A DNA stretch of 64,000 nucleotides from Microbispora rosea (GCF_900156315.1 NZ_FTNI01000020.1:1-64000); one strand, 5' to 3'. Positions 25,208 to 33,242 are shown, numbered from the stretch's first letter. Made by a program: numbers and translations. Notes: generated by a model from the sequence alone, not told the origin.

Positions 25208-25870
25208 ATGGACGAGGTGGAGGCGCCGTCCTTCCAGCGGGCCAGGCGGCCCGAGCACCGGGAGCTCCGCAAGCAGGAGATCCTGGACGCCGCGGAGGCG
25301 CTGCTGGCCGAGATGCCCGCCGACGAGATCAGCCTCCGGGAGCTGGGGCGCCGGCTCGGGGTGTCCAAGACGCATGTGGTGCGCTATTTCGAGAGCCGGG
25401 AGGGCGTCTTCCTAGGGCTGCTCGCCAGGCTCCGGCTGGCCTGGCTCGACGCGCTGGCGGACGAGTGGCCGGCCGCGCCGTGCGAGCCCGACCAGGTGAT
25501 GCGGGCCTGGGCCGATTCGCTCGCCGCCCGGCCGGTCCTGTGCCAGCTGTGGAGCCTGCTGCCGACCGTCCTGGAGCGGAACGTCTCCGCCGGCACCGTG
25601 CGCGCCTACAAGTTCATCGACCTGGAGCACCGCACCCGGCTGGCGGGGCTGGTCAGGGAGCGGGTGCCGGCCCTCGGCGCGGGTGACGCTCTCACGCTGA
25701 CGGAGTACGCCGTCGTCGCGCTGGTGGGCCTGTGGTCGTTCAGCAACCCGACCCCGACCATCGTCGAGGCCACGTCCGACCCCCGGCTCGCGGGCTCCCG
25801 GGTGGACTTCGCCACCATGTACGGCGAGATCCTGCAGACCACCCTCGCCGGTCTGCTCGCCCGAGCGTGA
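25208..25870 (+). CDS. TetR-family regulator of the aldehyde dehydrogenase operon
   Basis: A 220-residue TetR protein with helix-turn-helix at ~18-62 (ISLRELGRRLGVSKTHVVRY) and a C-terminal ligand domain. GAGGAGG precedes the ATG at 25208; in-frame starts upstream would overlap the operator boxes. It is divergent from the aldehyde dehydrogenase gene and flanked by three matching palindromes, so repression of that operon and of itself is a strong inference. The inducer may be an aldehyde. Confidence 0.9.
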   Translation: MDEVEAPSFQRARRPEHRELRKQEILDAAEALLAEMPADEISLRELGRRLGVSKTHVVRYFESREGVFLGLLARLRLAWLDALADEWPAAPCEPDQVMRAWADSLAARPVLCQLWSLLPTVLERNVSAGTVRAYKFIDLEHRTRLAGLVRERVPALGAGDALTLTEYAVVALVGLWSFSNPTPTIVEATSDPRLAGSRVDFATMYGEILQTTLAGLLARA

Positions 25871-26108
25871 GCCGCCCCCGGTTCAGCGGACCGGCCGGAC
25901 GTACTCGGCGAGGGTCTCGGCGGTACGCGGAGTACTACTCGGATTGACGCGGCACCGTGCGGCCTACGGATCGGAACGTTGCGTAGTGGCCCAGGCCGTG
26001 ACGATCGCGTACTCGGCGTGCGCCGGTCGTGGTAGGGGCGATCGACGCCAAGTCCCTCCCTCGTGGGGAACCGGCACTGGGTGGCCATGCCTGAGGTAAT
26101 ACGAGAGT

Positions 26109-26139
26109 TGACGACAATGCTGACGACACTTCGGCCACC
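26109..26139. repeat. Paired repeat tgacgacaatgc/tgacgacactt
   Basis: Right-end arm-site candidate of segment 3, ~70 bases before att copy 4, followed by cggccacc as at 19318. Confidence 0.55.
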
Positions 26140-26207
26140 ATGGGCGCACGTCGGCATCCGAGCAGCACCGCTGACCTCGGCACGGGCCGGGGGAGCAGGG
26201 TGATTGC

Positions 26208-26229
26208 TCCGCCTGAAAAGCGGAAGGTC
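26208..26229 (+). repeat. att copy 4 (22 bases of tRNA-Phe)
   Basis: Identical to tRNA-Phe from tccgcctgaaaagcgg to aaggtc, then diverges. Preceded by gagcagggtgattgct, shared with copy 5. Confidence 0.82.
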
Positions 26230-26300
26230 CGTCCTGACTTGGAAGCCGGTTGTTCCGGTCGGTCGGAGAAGCGCCGGATCACGCTACCGTGCGCGGTTGG

Positions 26301-26978
26301 ATGGAGAGCATGTCCGCTCACGACGTGGCCCGGCTGTTGCCCGATGTGCCGGTGCTCCGTGACCTGTGCCGGTCCATGGCGGTGCTGGAGGCCATCCTCA
26401 GCCCGGGGTGGGAGAGCCGCTACCACTGCTTCGACGCAGGGTGGGGTCCCGGGGAGGAGATGGCCTCGATGCGCAACGGTTCCGGAGATGAGTACTCCAT
26501 CGTCTTCTCGGCAGCGGGTGCCTACATCCGCGGCTTCGACCACGAGGCGGCGATGAGCCCGTACGACAACGACGGGCCGTGGCCGGGGGTGCTCGACTCG
26601 GTTCCCGAGGTCTTTCGGCACTGCGTGGCCGAGCCCGCGTTCTGCGACGAGGACGGGATGCCGGTCCTGACTGCCTGCCTGTGGCGCGGGACCGGTGACG
26701 ACTGCTGGCGGCTGGGAGAGATCGACTACCCTGACGGCGCGAGCGACCCCGACGGGGCGTCATACCTATTCGCGCGGCTCACCGATCCGTCTCCGGAGGC
26801 GTTCCGGCGGTTCGCCGAGGACTACTACGAGATTCCGGTGGACCTGGACGCGGTGCGGCACGTCTGCGCGCTCCGCCCGCTGACACAGGCGGTGGTCACC
26901 ACACTGAATGTCGACCTCACCATCAAGGATCTCGCCGACGACCTCGCGGCGGCCCGGTATCCATCCGTCACCGGCTGA
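26301..26978 (+). CDS. Hypothetical protein, segment 4
   Basis: A ~225-residue acidic soluble protein. I do not recognise the family. Wording such as VLEAILSPGWESRYHCFDAG, SGDEYSIVFSAAGAYIRGFD and EVFRHCVAEPAFCDEDGMPV suggests an alpha/beta domain with a hydrophobic core and no membrane segment. The start is uncertain: ATG at 26301 or 26310. It lies ~70 bases from att copy 4 and is the first cargo gene of segment 4. Confidence 0.7.
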   Translation: MESMSAHDVARLLPDVPVLRDLCRSMAVLEAILSPGWESRYHCFDAGWGPGEEMASMRNGSGDEYSIVFSAAGAYIRGFDHEAAMSPYDNDGPWPGVLDSVPEVFRHCVAEPAFCDEDGMPVLTACLWRGTGDDCWRLGEIDYPDGASDPDGASYLFARLTDPSPEAFRRFAEDYYEIPVDLDAVRHVCALRPLTQAVVTTLNVDLTIKDLADDLAAARYPSVTG

Positions 26979-27007
26979 GAAGACGCTCTGCCCGTGGGGT
27001 GGTGGTC

Positions 27008-27211
27008 GTGCAGAGGCTCGCGCTCTTCGACCCTGGCCGCCGGTGGATGGATGGGTGGTGACGATCTCATCAAGGACATCGGTGGGGGACGGGCCGCCGG
27101 CGTGCGTACGCTCTGGGTCGACCGGGGAACGGGCCCAATCAGGAGCACGAGGCGGACCACGTCGTCACGGACGTGCTCCAAGCGATGGAGATCATGCACG
27201 GCGAAGGCTGA
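27008..27211 (+). pseudogene. HAD-family hydrolase with internal deletion and frameshift
   Basis: GTG at 27008 opens VQRLALFD, the usual start of a haloacid-dehalogenase phosphatase with its nucleophile Asp. It then jumps to the C-terminal block GGDDLIKDIGGGRAAGVRT, LWVDRGTG, and after a one-base shift to EADHVVTDVLQAMEIMHGEG and a stop. About 150 residues are missing, so it is dead. Confidence 0.75.
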
Positions 27212-27303
27212 CCGGACTGCCGCGAGGTGATCTGCAATGTAGTCCGCTCAGTGCGGATCCAGGGGCAGATGGACAGGTGCGTTACCGTGCGGTGGTGACG
27301 TTC

Positions 27304-27579
27304 ATGAACATCGTGCGTCGTAAGGGCGACGAGCTGTATCCGTGTCCGTGCTGCGGGTTCCTCACTCTTGAGGAGCGGGGCATGCACGAGATCTGCCCGG
27401 TGTGCTTCTGGGAGGACGACGGCCAGGATGAGCATGACGCCGACGAGGTTCGCGGTGGTCCCAACTACGGACTGAGCCTCACCCAGGGACGGCGAAACTT
27501 CGCCAAGTTCGGCGCAAGCAGTAAGCGGTGCGTCGACAAGGTACGTGACCCCCTCCCTCACGAGCACCCAATCCGATGA
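27304..27579 (+). CDS. Cysteine-rich CPCC-family protein
   Basis: A 91-residue protein with the CPCC domain: YPCPCCGFLTLEERGMHEIC followed by PVCFWEDDGQD. The five cysteines probably bind zinc. CPCC proteins are widespread small bacterial proteins of unknown role, often near mobile or toxin-immunity loci. The ATG at 27304 is chosen; GTGs a few codons upstream are alternatives. It lies between two HAD scraps inside segment 4. Confidence 0.85.
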   Translation: MNIVRRKGDELYPCPCCGFLTLEERGMHEICPVCFWEDDGQDEHDADEVRGGPNYGLSLTQGRRNFAKFGASSKRCVDKVRDPLPHEHPIR

Positions 27580-27581
27580 TC

Positions 27582-27803
27582 TTGCTAACCCGAGTGCTAA
27601 CAACAGGTCTAGACGGACCTGGACGACCGTGGACTGAGGGATCCTGCAGAGACCGCCCCACCAGGCCCAGAAGACAACCGCGGACGGTCCTGGACGGTCT
27701 TGACCTAACTCGTAATGAAGGGGCAAGGGGTCGATTCCCTTAGGCGGCTCGACGTCAGAGGCCCGACATCTCGGGAGAGCCTCTTGCTAACACCTCTGCT
27801 TAC
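27582..27803. repeat. tRNA-Thr-like attachment remnant with flanking arm repeats
   Basis: At 27704-27751 the sequence reads like the 3' half of tRNA-Thr(CGU): loop ctcgtaa in aactcgtaatgaag, T-arm GGGTCGATTCCC and an acceptor-like end. No 5' half exists. It is flanked on both sides by related paired repeats, ttgctaacccgagtgctaac at 27582-27601 and ttgctaacacctctgcttac at 27784-27803, and followed by a GAGGC/GCCTC hairpin at 27758-27783. This looks like the att region of an element family different from the tRNA-Phe one. Confidence 0.55.
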
Positions 27804-27976
27804 AGCTCAGGGTGGAGAGTGCGGAGCCCTGGCGCAGTGCAGGCGGGTGATCCCGTTTGCTGGCCTCACAAGCTCAACGGCTCTCCTGCCCCCTCAAGGG
27901 GCTGGTATAAGGACCGCGCTCGTCATCCGATGACGATGGGTGATTGCTCGATGGTGAATAAAGCGCCCTGCCGAGG

Positions 27977-28091
27977 ATCGGTGGCGACCTGACCGCTGAC
28001 ATAGCCGGCGGACGCGCCGCCGGTCTCCGTACAATCTGGATCGACTGGGGCGCCTGGCACGAGCGCGATGCCGATCACGTAGTCGGTGACG
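27977..28091 (+). pseudogene. Second HAD-family C-terminal fragment
   Basis: About 38 codons, IGGDLTADIAGGRAAGLRTI then WIDWGAWHERDADHVVGD, clearly homologous to the scrap at 27008-27211 but a different sequence. No start or catalytic N-terminus. The surrounding 27580-28385 has no intact gene. Confidence 0.65.
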
Positions 28092-28385
28092 ACACGAGCA
28101 GCCGCCGACCAGGCCCCGCCTGGCTGTACCAGCCCGAGCCGTGCAGCCATCTCAAGGAGTTCCAGCGGCCTGCCTGCCGCGCCCTGCTGAACCCCAAGAG
28201 GCAGGACCTGACATTCGGCGAGGCGGATGAGGGAGTCTTTAGCGATCAGCTGCGAGGGGAGGCACCTCTGCTGCATGCCGAGACCAGGGCAATGCGAATC
28301 ACAGAAGTGAAGTGCTTTTTTATTGGTATGGGATTCGGCGCCGATAGGCATGTAACGAAAGGTGCACGGCATCCGATAATTCAGC

Positions 28386-29231
28386 ATGCTGGCTAACCTG
28401 TTACCAGGTATTCGCGAGATTCGGGCACCGATTTCCGCTGGCTATATCTGGCTATTCTTTGCTTGGCTGATTTGGGCTCGCCATCTTCCCGAACCGGCCC
28501 ATGCAGCTGGACTCTTAGTCGACGTCTACAGGCTAGCAGACAGCATGGGAGAGTCGGGAGTAGGGATCGGGCTCAGCTTTTTAGCTTACATGATCGGGAT
28601 CATTTCGACATCGATCTCTAGGCGTATCAACGGATTCCTTTCTATATTCATTGGGGGAAAGGCTTCTCGTGTAACTTTGCGCAGTATCTTGCGTAGCCGA
28701 GGTCTAGTTACCTACCAGGAGACGTATCAGTTTGGCTTGCGCGGCATTCTACCCATTCGCATCGCTAATGGAGTTAAATTGATGGCGTCAATGCTGTCAC
28801 CTTCAACTCCCCCACGCATGCGAGCAATCTGGGAGTTCATGCGCGAGCTTTCGAATGACATTGGGCAAATTCCGGTGCGCCTAATAGGTCACGACCAGGA
28901 ACTATACAATGCCTATGATCGAACTAATTCTGAGGCGGAGTTTAGGACGGGGTGTGCCTTCCCGTTAGGTGCCGTAGCTGTCGGGGTCTACTTGCAGGTC
29001 AATGCAGCAGCCGGTATTACAATCGCTTTGGTTGCTTTATCAATACTGATAAGTGGGATTAAACGTGAAGGTGAAGCGTCCCTATTCTTGCTATTGACGG
29101 TCACTTCTGGCCGGATGGATTCTTCTATTCTAGAGAACGCCAAAGATATTATCGATCGCTACGAGAAATCTTTCGAAAATGAACGCGGGTCGGTAGAAAC
29201 AAGGTCAGCTGGTAGCGAGTCGGCCAGCTGA
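28386..29231 (+). CDS. Low-GC hypothetical membrane protein
   Basis: A 281-residue protein with hydrophobic segments near 18-32, 58-75 and 192-225 and a charged C-terminal tail. I do not recognise it. Its codon use stands out: many A/T third positions (att, tta, aat, gct), in contrast to all neighbours, so it was acquired recently from a lower-GC source. The flanking non-coding DNA from ~28300 to 29230 is also AT-richer. No ribosome site is clear before the ATG. It is the main intact gene at the right of segment 4; a surface or defence-related function would be pure speculation. Confidence 0.75.
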   Translation: MLANLLPGIREIRAPISAGYIWLFFAWLIWARHLPEPAHAAGLLVDVYRLADSMGESGVGIGLSFLAYMIGIISTSISRRINGFLSIFIGGKASRVTLRSILRSRGLVTYQETYQFGLRGILPIRIANGVKLMASMLSPSTPPRMRAIWEFMRELSNDIGQIPVRLIGHDQELYNAYDRTNSEAEFRTGCAFPLGAVAVGVYLQVNAAAGITIALVALSILISGIKREGEASLFLLLTVTSGRMDSSILENAKDIIDRYEKSFENERGSVETRSAGSESAS

Positions 29232-29347
29232 GGCGATATAGTTACGGCCGCGGTGTCGGCCAATGCCTGAAGAATGCGGGCCGGATCTGGGCCGTAGCGG
29301 TCGTGACAGTCCTCAGGGAGGCGCTTGTTAGCTTGCGGTGGGCCAGT

Positions 29348-29379
29348 TGACGACAGCACTGACGACAACGTCAGCCACC
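29348..29379. repeat. Paired repeat tgacgacagcac/tgacgacaacg
   Basis: Right-end arm-site candidate of segment 4, ~70 bases before att copy 5, again followed by agccacc. Confidence 0.55.
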
Positions 29380-29450
29380 ATGAGCGCCCGACGACACCTG
29401 TACAGCCACGCTGACCTCGCGTCCCGGGGACGGAGCAGGGTGATTGCTCA

Positions 29451-29497
29451 GCCTGAAAAGCGGAAGGTCGGCAGTTCGACCCTGCCCCTGACCACCA
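29451..29497 (+). repeat. att copy 5 (47 bases identical to tRNA-Phe)
   Basis: Identical to 14864-14910 including CCA. Left flank gagcagggtgattgctca nearly matches that of copy 4. Confidence 0.92.
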
Positions 29498-29514
29498 TCC
29501 TTGAACAGTCCAAA

Positions 29515-29546
29515 CGCCCCGAGCGATCACGCTCCGGGGCGTTTTT
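29515..29546 (+). terminator. Terminator following att copy 5
   Basis: CGCCCCGAGCG pairs with CGCTCCGGGGCG around atca (one bulged base), followed by TTTTT. Confidence 0.82.
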
Positions 29547-29884
29547 GATTTTCAATGAGGGCAACGGCGAGAGGCGCTACGGCTAGGGCATGCCCTCCGC
29601 AACGGCGTCATCAGCAGTCAGCTATGGGGTAGCGCACTGCGCGCCCCCAGAGCCGCTCTCTCATGGCCATCCCCGCTGGCCCCCTTACGGATGGCTCGGC
29701 TTTTTGTTCGCCGCGTAGGCCATGCCAGGTGCGGTAGCCCCCGAAGTGATCCATCCGGGTGCGTTCCGCGGCGAGATCGGCGCACAGATCAGAGAGCGCC
29801 GCTCTTGACTGTGAGCGTCTTCTCAAGCATTCTTGTTCTCGGGCGAGAGCAGTGCTCTCGGAGGAATGTGCTGAGGAGCTGGCC

Positions 29885-30319
29885 ATGACCCGCTACATCG
29901 AACCGACCCGCATGGATCACCTGTTCAACCGTACGGTTGCCGGGCTGACCCGTATCGGGATCAGCATCTGGGGTTCTCGCATCCTGTACGTCCGCGGCCG
30001 GTCCAGCGGCGAATGGCGCACCACGCCGGTGAACGTGCTGACCCTGAACGGCTCTCGCTACCTGGTCGCACCCCGAGGCGTCACTCAGTGGGTCCGCAAC
30101 CTGCGAGTCGCCGGAAACGGCGAGCTACACGTGGGCCGCCGCATCGAAACGTTCACCGCCAGCGAGCTCTCCGACGACGAGAAGCCGGCCATTCTCCGGG
30201 CGTACCTGAAGCGCTGGGGCTGGGAGGTCGGAAGGTTCTTCGAGGGAGTCGACGCGAGCGCGTCCGAGGAACAGGTGCAGGCGATCGCTCCGGACTTCCC
30301 CGTCTTCCGGATCAACTAG
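29885..30319 (+). CDS. Deazaflavin (F420)-dependent nitroreductase-fold protein
   Basis: A 144-residue protein of the Ddn/nitroreductase-like split-barrel family. Landmarks are LYVRGRSSGEWRTTPVNVL, YLVAPRGVTQWVRNLRVAG and the C-terminal FPVFRI. These enzymes use reduced F420 to reduce quinones, nitro compounds or other electrophiles and often protect against oxidative stress. GAGGAG lies 6-8 bases before the ATG. TTGACT at 29805 with CATTCT 17 bases later is a plausible promoter. It is the only gene between att copies 5 and 6. Confidence 0.88.
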   Translation: MTRYIEPTRMDHLFNRTVAGLTRIGISIWGSRILYVRGRSSGEWRTTPVNVLTLNGSRYLVAPRGVTQWVRNLRVAGNGELHVGRRIETFTASELSDDEKPAILRAYLKRWGWEVGRFFEGVDASASEEQVQAIAPDFPVFRIN

Positions 30320-30416
30320 AGAGGCTTTATGGCTGGGGTCAGGGCGGGTGGGAGTCCAGGCCGGTCTTGGCGGTCAAGCGCTGCCGCGGACATCCCCGTC
30401 GGGCCTTGCCATCGGG

Positions 30417-30442
30417 TGACAATGGCCGAGGTGACAGCAAGC
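30417..30442. repeat. Degenerate paired repeat tgacaatgg/tgacagcaagc
   Basis: Right-end arm-site candidate of segment 5, weaker match than the others. Confidence 0.4.
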
Positions 30443-30533
30443 TCCCCACGCGAGAGCACACGCCGGCTGTCGTCGGCAGCCCTCTGACGACGGTTATCGC
30501 TGTCTCGGCAGAGTGATTGGTCGGCCTGAAAAG

Positions 30534-30560
30534 CGGAAGGTCGGCAGTTCGACCCTGCCC
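30534..30560 (+). repeat. att copy 6 (27 bases of tRNA-Phe, then deletion)
   Basis: Identical to tRNA-Phe from gcctgaaaagcgg to gaccctgccc; the acceptor end is deleted but the downstream motif ctgaacagcccaaa is retained. Preceded by agagtgattggtcg, like copies 4 and 5. Confidence 0.85.
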
Positions 30561-30901
30561 GCCATCTCTGAACAGCCCAAACGGTTGGCGCCCTTCCACG
30601 ATGCGAAGCGGGATCAGAGGGCGATGGCGCCGAGCGCGATCCCGTGGGTACGTCTGCATCTGGGCTCCTTTTGTCCTGAAGCTGAGCAGGCCGGGCAGAA
30701 CTCGGTCCAGACCAACCTGGTGCGTCCGGCGGGGCTGGTCTGCGAACACTGTGAACGAACGCTGGCTGTCAGCGCCGAAGCGCCGCGGATTCACGTGCTC
30801 AACTGAGCCGCATCTGAGTACGGGCCGGCGGTACGGAGGCGCGGACGAGAAAGCGGTGCCTCAAGTGGCCGGGCTCGCCGGGCCTGATCACGGCTGTCAG
30901 G
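30561..30901. other. No gene recognised
   Basis: About 340 bases after att copy 6. A plus-strand frame near 30650-30805 ends GLVCEHCERTLAVSAEAPRI and looks partly protein-like, but has no start or family match, so I leave it unannotated. Confidence 0.4.
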
Positions 30902-31456
30902 TCAGCTGCCGGCGAGTCGTGCCTTCTTGACCTTGTTGCCGCAGGTGTTCATGGAACACCAACGGCGGTTGGCTCCGCGGCTGGTGTCAAGGAAGAGCCC
31001 CGCGCATCCGGGGCCTTCGCAGTTCTTGATGCGGCTTCGGTGGGGGCCCCCGAGGATGAGGATGGCATCTGTGGCCAGGACTCCGAGGGCGTCACCGACA
31101 GGCGTCGTCTCGGTCAGGCGCCATCCTGCGAGATCGCGTTCGAGCGCGGCCTTCGCGTGCCCAGCGGCCGCGACCGTGTTGAGAGTGCGCACATCCTTCG
31201 AATCGGGCTGTTCACCTGCGGCGATCGCCGACCCGATGCGGTAGATCGCCTCGCGCAGCTCGACGGCGTCCTTCAGATCGGTCGGCGACACGTCCGTGGC
31301 GTCAAGCCCTGTCGCCTGCAGCCACATCTTCAGCCGGGCAGGGTCGGTCAGCCGCTCTCGCGGCGCCATGCCGGCTCGATCGCTGAGGGTGGCGGTGAAC
31401 CGGAACGCCAGGACCTCGTTGTCCATTCGGAACACACGACGTACGTCCTCGGTCAT
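30902..31456 (-). CDS. CGNR zinc-finger (ABATE-domain) regulator
   Basis: A 184-residue protein. Residues ~10-130 form the ABATE-type stress domain and the C-terminus is the CGNR zinc finger: CAGLFLDTSRGANRRWCSMN then TCGNKVKKARLAG, with cysteines placed to bind zinc. Members are thought to be DNA-binding regulators. ATG at 31456 has GGAGG 6 bases upstream; two other in-frame starts are possible. It is divergent from the NAD(P) oxidoreductase across two matching palindromes, which it probably binds. Confidence 0.88.
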   Translation of the reverse strand: MTEDVRRVFRMDNEVLAFRFTATLSDRAGMAPRERLTDPARLKMWLQATGLDATDVSPTDLKDAVELREAIYRIGSAIAAGEQPDSKDVRTLNTVAAAGHAKAALERDLAGWRLTETTPVGDALGVLATDAILILGGPHRSRIKNCEGPGCAGLFLDTSRGANRRWCSMNTCGNKVKKARLAGS

Positions 31457-31488
31457 CCCGGCCTCCGCAGTGAGCGACCACACCTATC

Positions 31489-31555
31489 GAACCGTCTTAG
31501 CCGGTTCGACACGATCGTATCCCGCGTGACATCGTGGAACCGCCTCAGACGGTTC
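31489..31555. promoter_or_regulatory. Two operators GAACCG-N7-CGGTTC
   Basis: Perfect 6-bp inverted repeats with a 7-base spacer at 31489-31507 and 31537-31555, centres 48 bp apart, filling the gap between the CGNR gene and the oxidoreductase. They suggest cooperative or bidirectional control by the CGNR protein. Confidence 0.82.
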
Positions 31556-31572
31556 ATAGAGAGGGTTCTCCA

Positions 31573-32436
31573 ATGAGTGACATCGCGGTCATCGGACTGG
31601 GAGCGATGGGGCGGCCCATCGCACGCAACCTCTTGAGGGCCGGATACGACGTCGTGGTGTGGAACCGCTCCGACAGGCCCGCGGACGAGATTGTCGCGGC
31701 GGGTGCCCGTCGAGCCGCCTCGGTCGCAGAGGCCATGCACTCGCCGGTGGTCTTCTCGGTCCTGGCCGATGACCGGGCCGTCGCCGAGACGTTCATCGAC
31801 TCCGGTGTTCTCGCTAGGGCCCCGGGCGGGACCGTTCACGTCAACCTCGCGACGGTGAGCGCCGGCCTGGCTCGCCGGGCCGGCGCAGCGCACGCCGAGC
31901 ATGGTGTCGGGTACGTCGCTGCACCGGTCTTCGGCCGTGTTCCAGTCGCCGAAGCCGGAGCACTCAACATCCTCGCGGCGGGCGAGCAGGGGCTGATCGA
32001 CCGCGTGCAGCCGCTCTTCGACGTGATCGGCTCGCGGACCTGGCGACTCGGCGATCGTCCGGAGCAGGCCAACATCGTGAAGATCCTTGGGAACTACCTG
32101 ATCGCCTGCGCGATCCAGTCGCTGGGCGAGGCTGTCAGCCTCGCAGAAGGCGCCGGTGTCGAGTCGGGGCAGTTCGTCGAACTGCTGACCTCAACACTCT
32201 TCCCGGGAACCGTCTACGCCGGCTACGGGTCGATGATTGCCGACCGGCGCTACCAGCCGCCCGGATTCACTACGGTCCTGGGCCGCAAGGACCTCCACCT
32301 CGCGCTCGATGCGGCGAACGACCATGACATCCCGCTCCCGATCGGTGAACTCCTGCGGACTGTCTTCGATCAGGCCGTCGCCGACGGTCGCGGGGCGGAC
32401 GACTGGGCGGTCATCGCGGAACAGCAGCCGCGGTGA
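31573..32436 (+). CDS. NAD(P)-dependent oxidoreductase, 3-hydroxyisobutyrate dehydrogenase-like
   Basis: A 287-residue member of the beta-hydroxyacid dehydrogenase family. The Rossmann motif is IAVIGLGAMGRPIARNLLRA; the substrate motif around GRVPVAEAGALNILAAG and the catalytic Lys in NIVKILGNYLI are present. Such enzymes oxidise beta-hydroxyacids or reduce imines. The ATG at 31573 has GAGAGGG upstream. Regulation by the divergent CGNR protein through two operators is inferred. Confidence 0.9.
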   Translation: MSDIAVIGLGAMGRPIARNLLRAGYDVVVWNRSDRPADEIVAAGARRAASVAEAMHSPVVFSVLADDRAVAETFIDSGVLARAPGGTVHVNLATVSAGLARRAGAAHAEHGVGYVAAPVFGRVPVAEAGALNILAAGEQGLIDRVQPLFDVIGSRTWRLGDRPEQANIVKILGNYLIACAIQSLGEAVSLAEGAGVESGQFVELLTSTLFPGTVYAGYGSMIADRRYQPPGFTTVLGRKDLHLALDAANDHDIPLPIGELLRTVFDQAVADGRGADDWAVIAEQQPR

Positions 32437-32605
32437 CCGCCGTGGGCCAATGACCGTGGCCGCGGCCTGCCGATCACGCCACGAGGCAGCCGGACGAGCC
32501 ATTCACCTATTACGACGTCATCCTTTCCATCTTTCATGACCACGACGTGGCCGTGGTGTTGAGGTGATCTGGTGAGCGGGCCCGGGTGTCCTACTGCCGG
32601 TTCCG

Positions 32606-33007
32606 TTAGCTGATCCAGCGCACCGGTTGTCCGGTCAGGCGGGCGATGGCGTCGAAATCGGCGTCTGCGTGCAACACGGTGAGCTTGTGATGGCGAGCCG
32701 TTACCGCCATGAGGAGATCGACCGGAGAGGCGCATTGGTGCCATCCCCTGTCAGCGAGCTCGCGTTGCAGCCGGCTTGTCTCGTCCCAAGCGGATTCGGG
32801 GATGAAGTAGTACGGAAAGGTCTCCCGGAGCAGGCTGTCGGCTTCGTAGAAGGCCGGTCGGCCGCCGACTGCTCTGAGGTACTCCTGCCTGATCGGCTCA
32901 CAGATGCCGACAAGCCCGGCGGAAACCGTGTGATCCCATTCCGCTCCTACTCGACCACGGTAGAAGCGGACCAACGCACTGGTATCGATGAGGTAGAGCT
33001 CTGTCAC
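32606..33007 (-). CDS. vapC: PIN-domain ribonuclease toxin, VapC-like
   Basis: A 133-residue PIN toxin. Acidic active-site residues are D8 (LYLIDTSALV), E37 or E42 (ICEPIRQEYL), D97 (SPVDLLMAV) and D115 (HADADFD). It would cleave a structured RNA when freed. Its ATG overlaps the antitoxin stop codon (ATGA). The pair is the second toxin-antitoxin system of the island and lies in the last segment. Confidence 0.92.
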   Translation of the reverse strand: MTELYLIDTSALVRFYRGRVGAEWDHTVSAGLVGICEPIRQEYLRAVGGRPAFYEADSLLRETFPYYFIPESAWDETSRLQRELADRGWHQCASPVDLLMAVTARHHKLTVLHADADFDAIARLTGQPVRWIS

Positions 33008-33228
33008 GCCACAGCCTGTTGCGCGCCATCGCCCTTCTCGATGGCCGAGAAATCGATTTCTCCCTCGGCCACCATCTCCCGCATGCGAGCTATGGCGGCT
33101 GCACGTCTGCGCCGGTCGACGATCTCTCGTAGAGCGGCGTTGACCGTGTCTTTCTTGGAAGAAGTGCCGAGCAGCTTCGCGGCCTCGGCCAGGGCCTCGT
33201 CATCAAGGTCGATCAGGGTCTTGGTCAT
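33004..33228 (-). CDS. vapB: VapB-type ribbon-helix-helix antitoxin
   Basis: A 74-residue antitoxin with an N-terminal ribbon-helix-helix DNA-binding part (MTKTLIDLDDEALAEAAKLL, then KKDTVNAALREIVDRRRR) and a C-terminal toxin-binding tail. I use the ATG at 33228, which follows GAGGCGG; an in-frame ATG at 33246 lies within the promoter. It represses its own AT-rich promoter and neutralises the overlapping PIN toxin. Confidence 0.92.
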   Translation of the reverse strand: MTKTLIDLDDEALAEAAKLLGTSSKKDTVNAALREIVDRRRRAAAIARMREMVAEGEIDFSAIEKGDGAQQAVA

Positions 33229-33242
33229 GGGCGCCGCCTCGC

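Noticed and set aside
27936..27950. A further att copy, because gggtgattgctc recurs here
   Set aside because: Only the left flank is shared; the tRNA-Phe core gcctgaaaagcgg is absent, so it is too weak to call.
29611..29886. A 91-codon minus-strand gene upstream of the reductase
   Set aside because: It overlaps the reductase promoter and ribosome site and has no recognisable domain.
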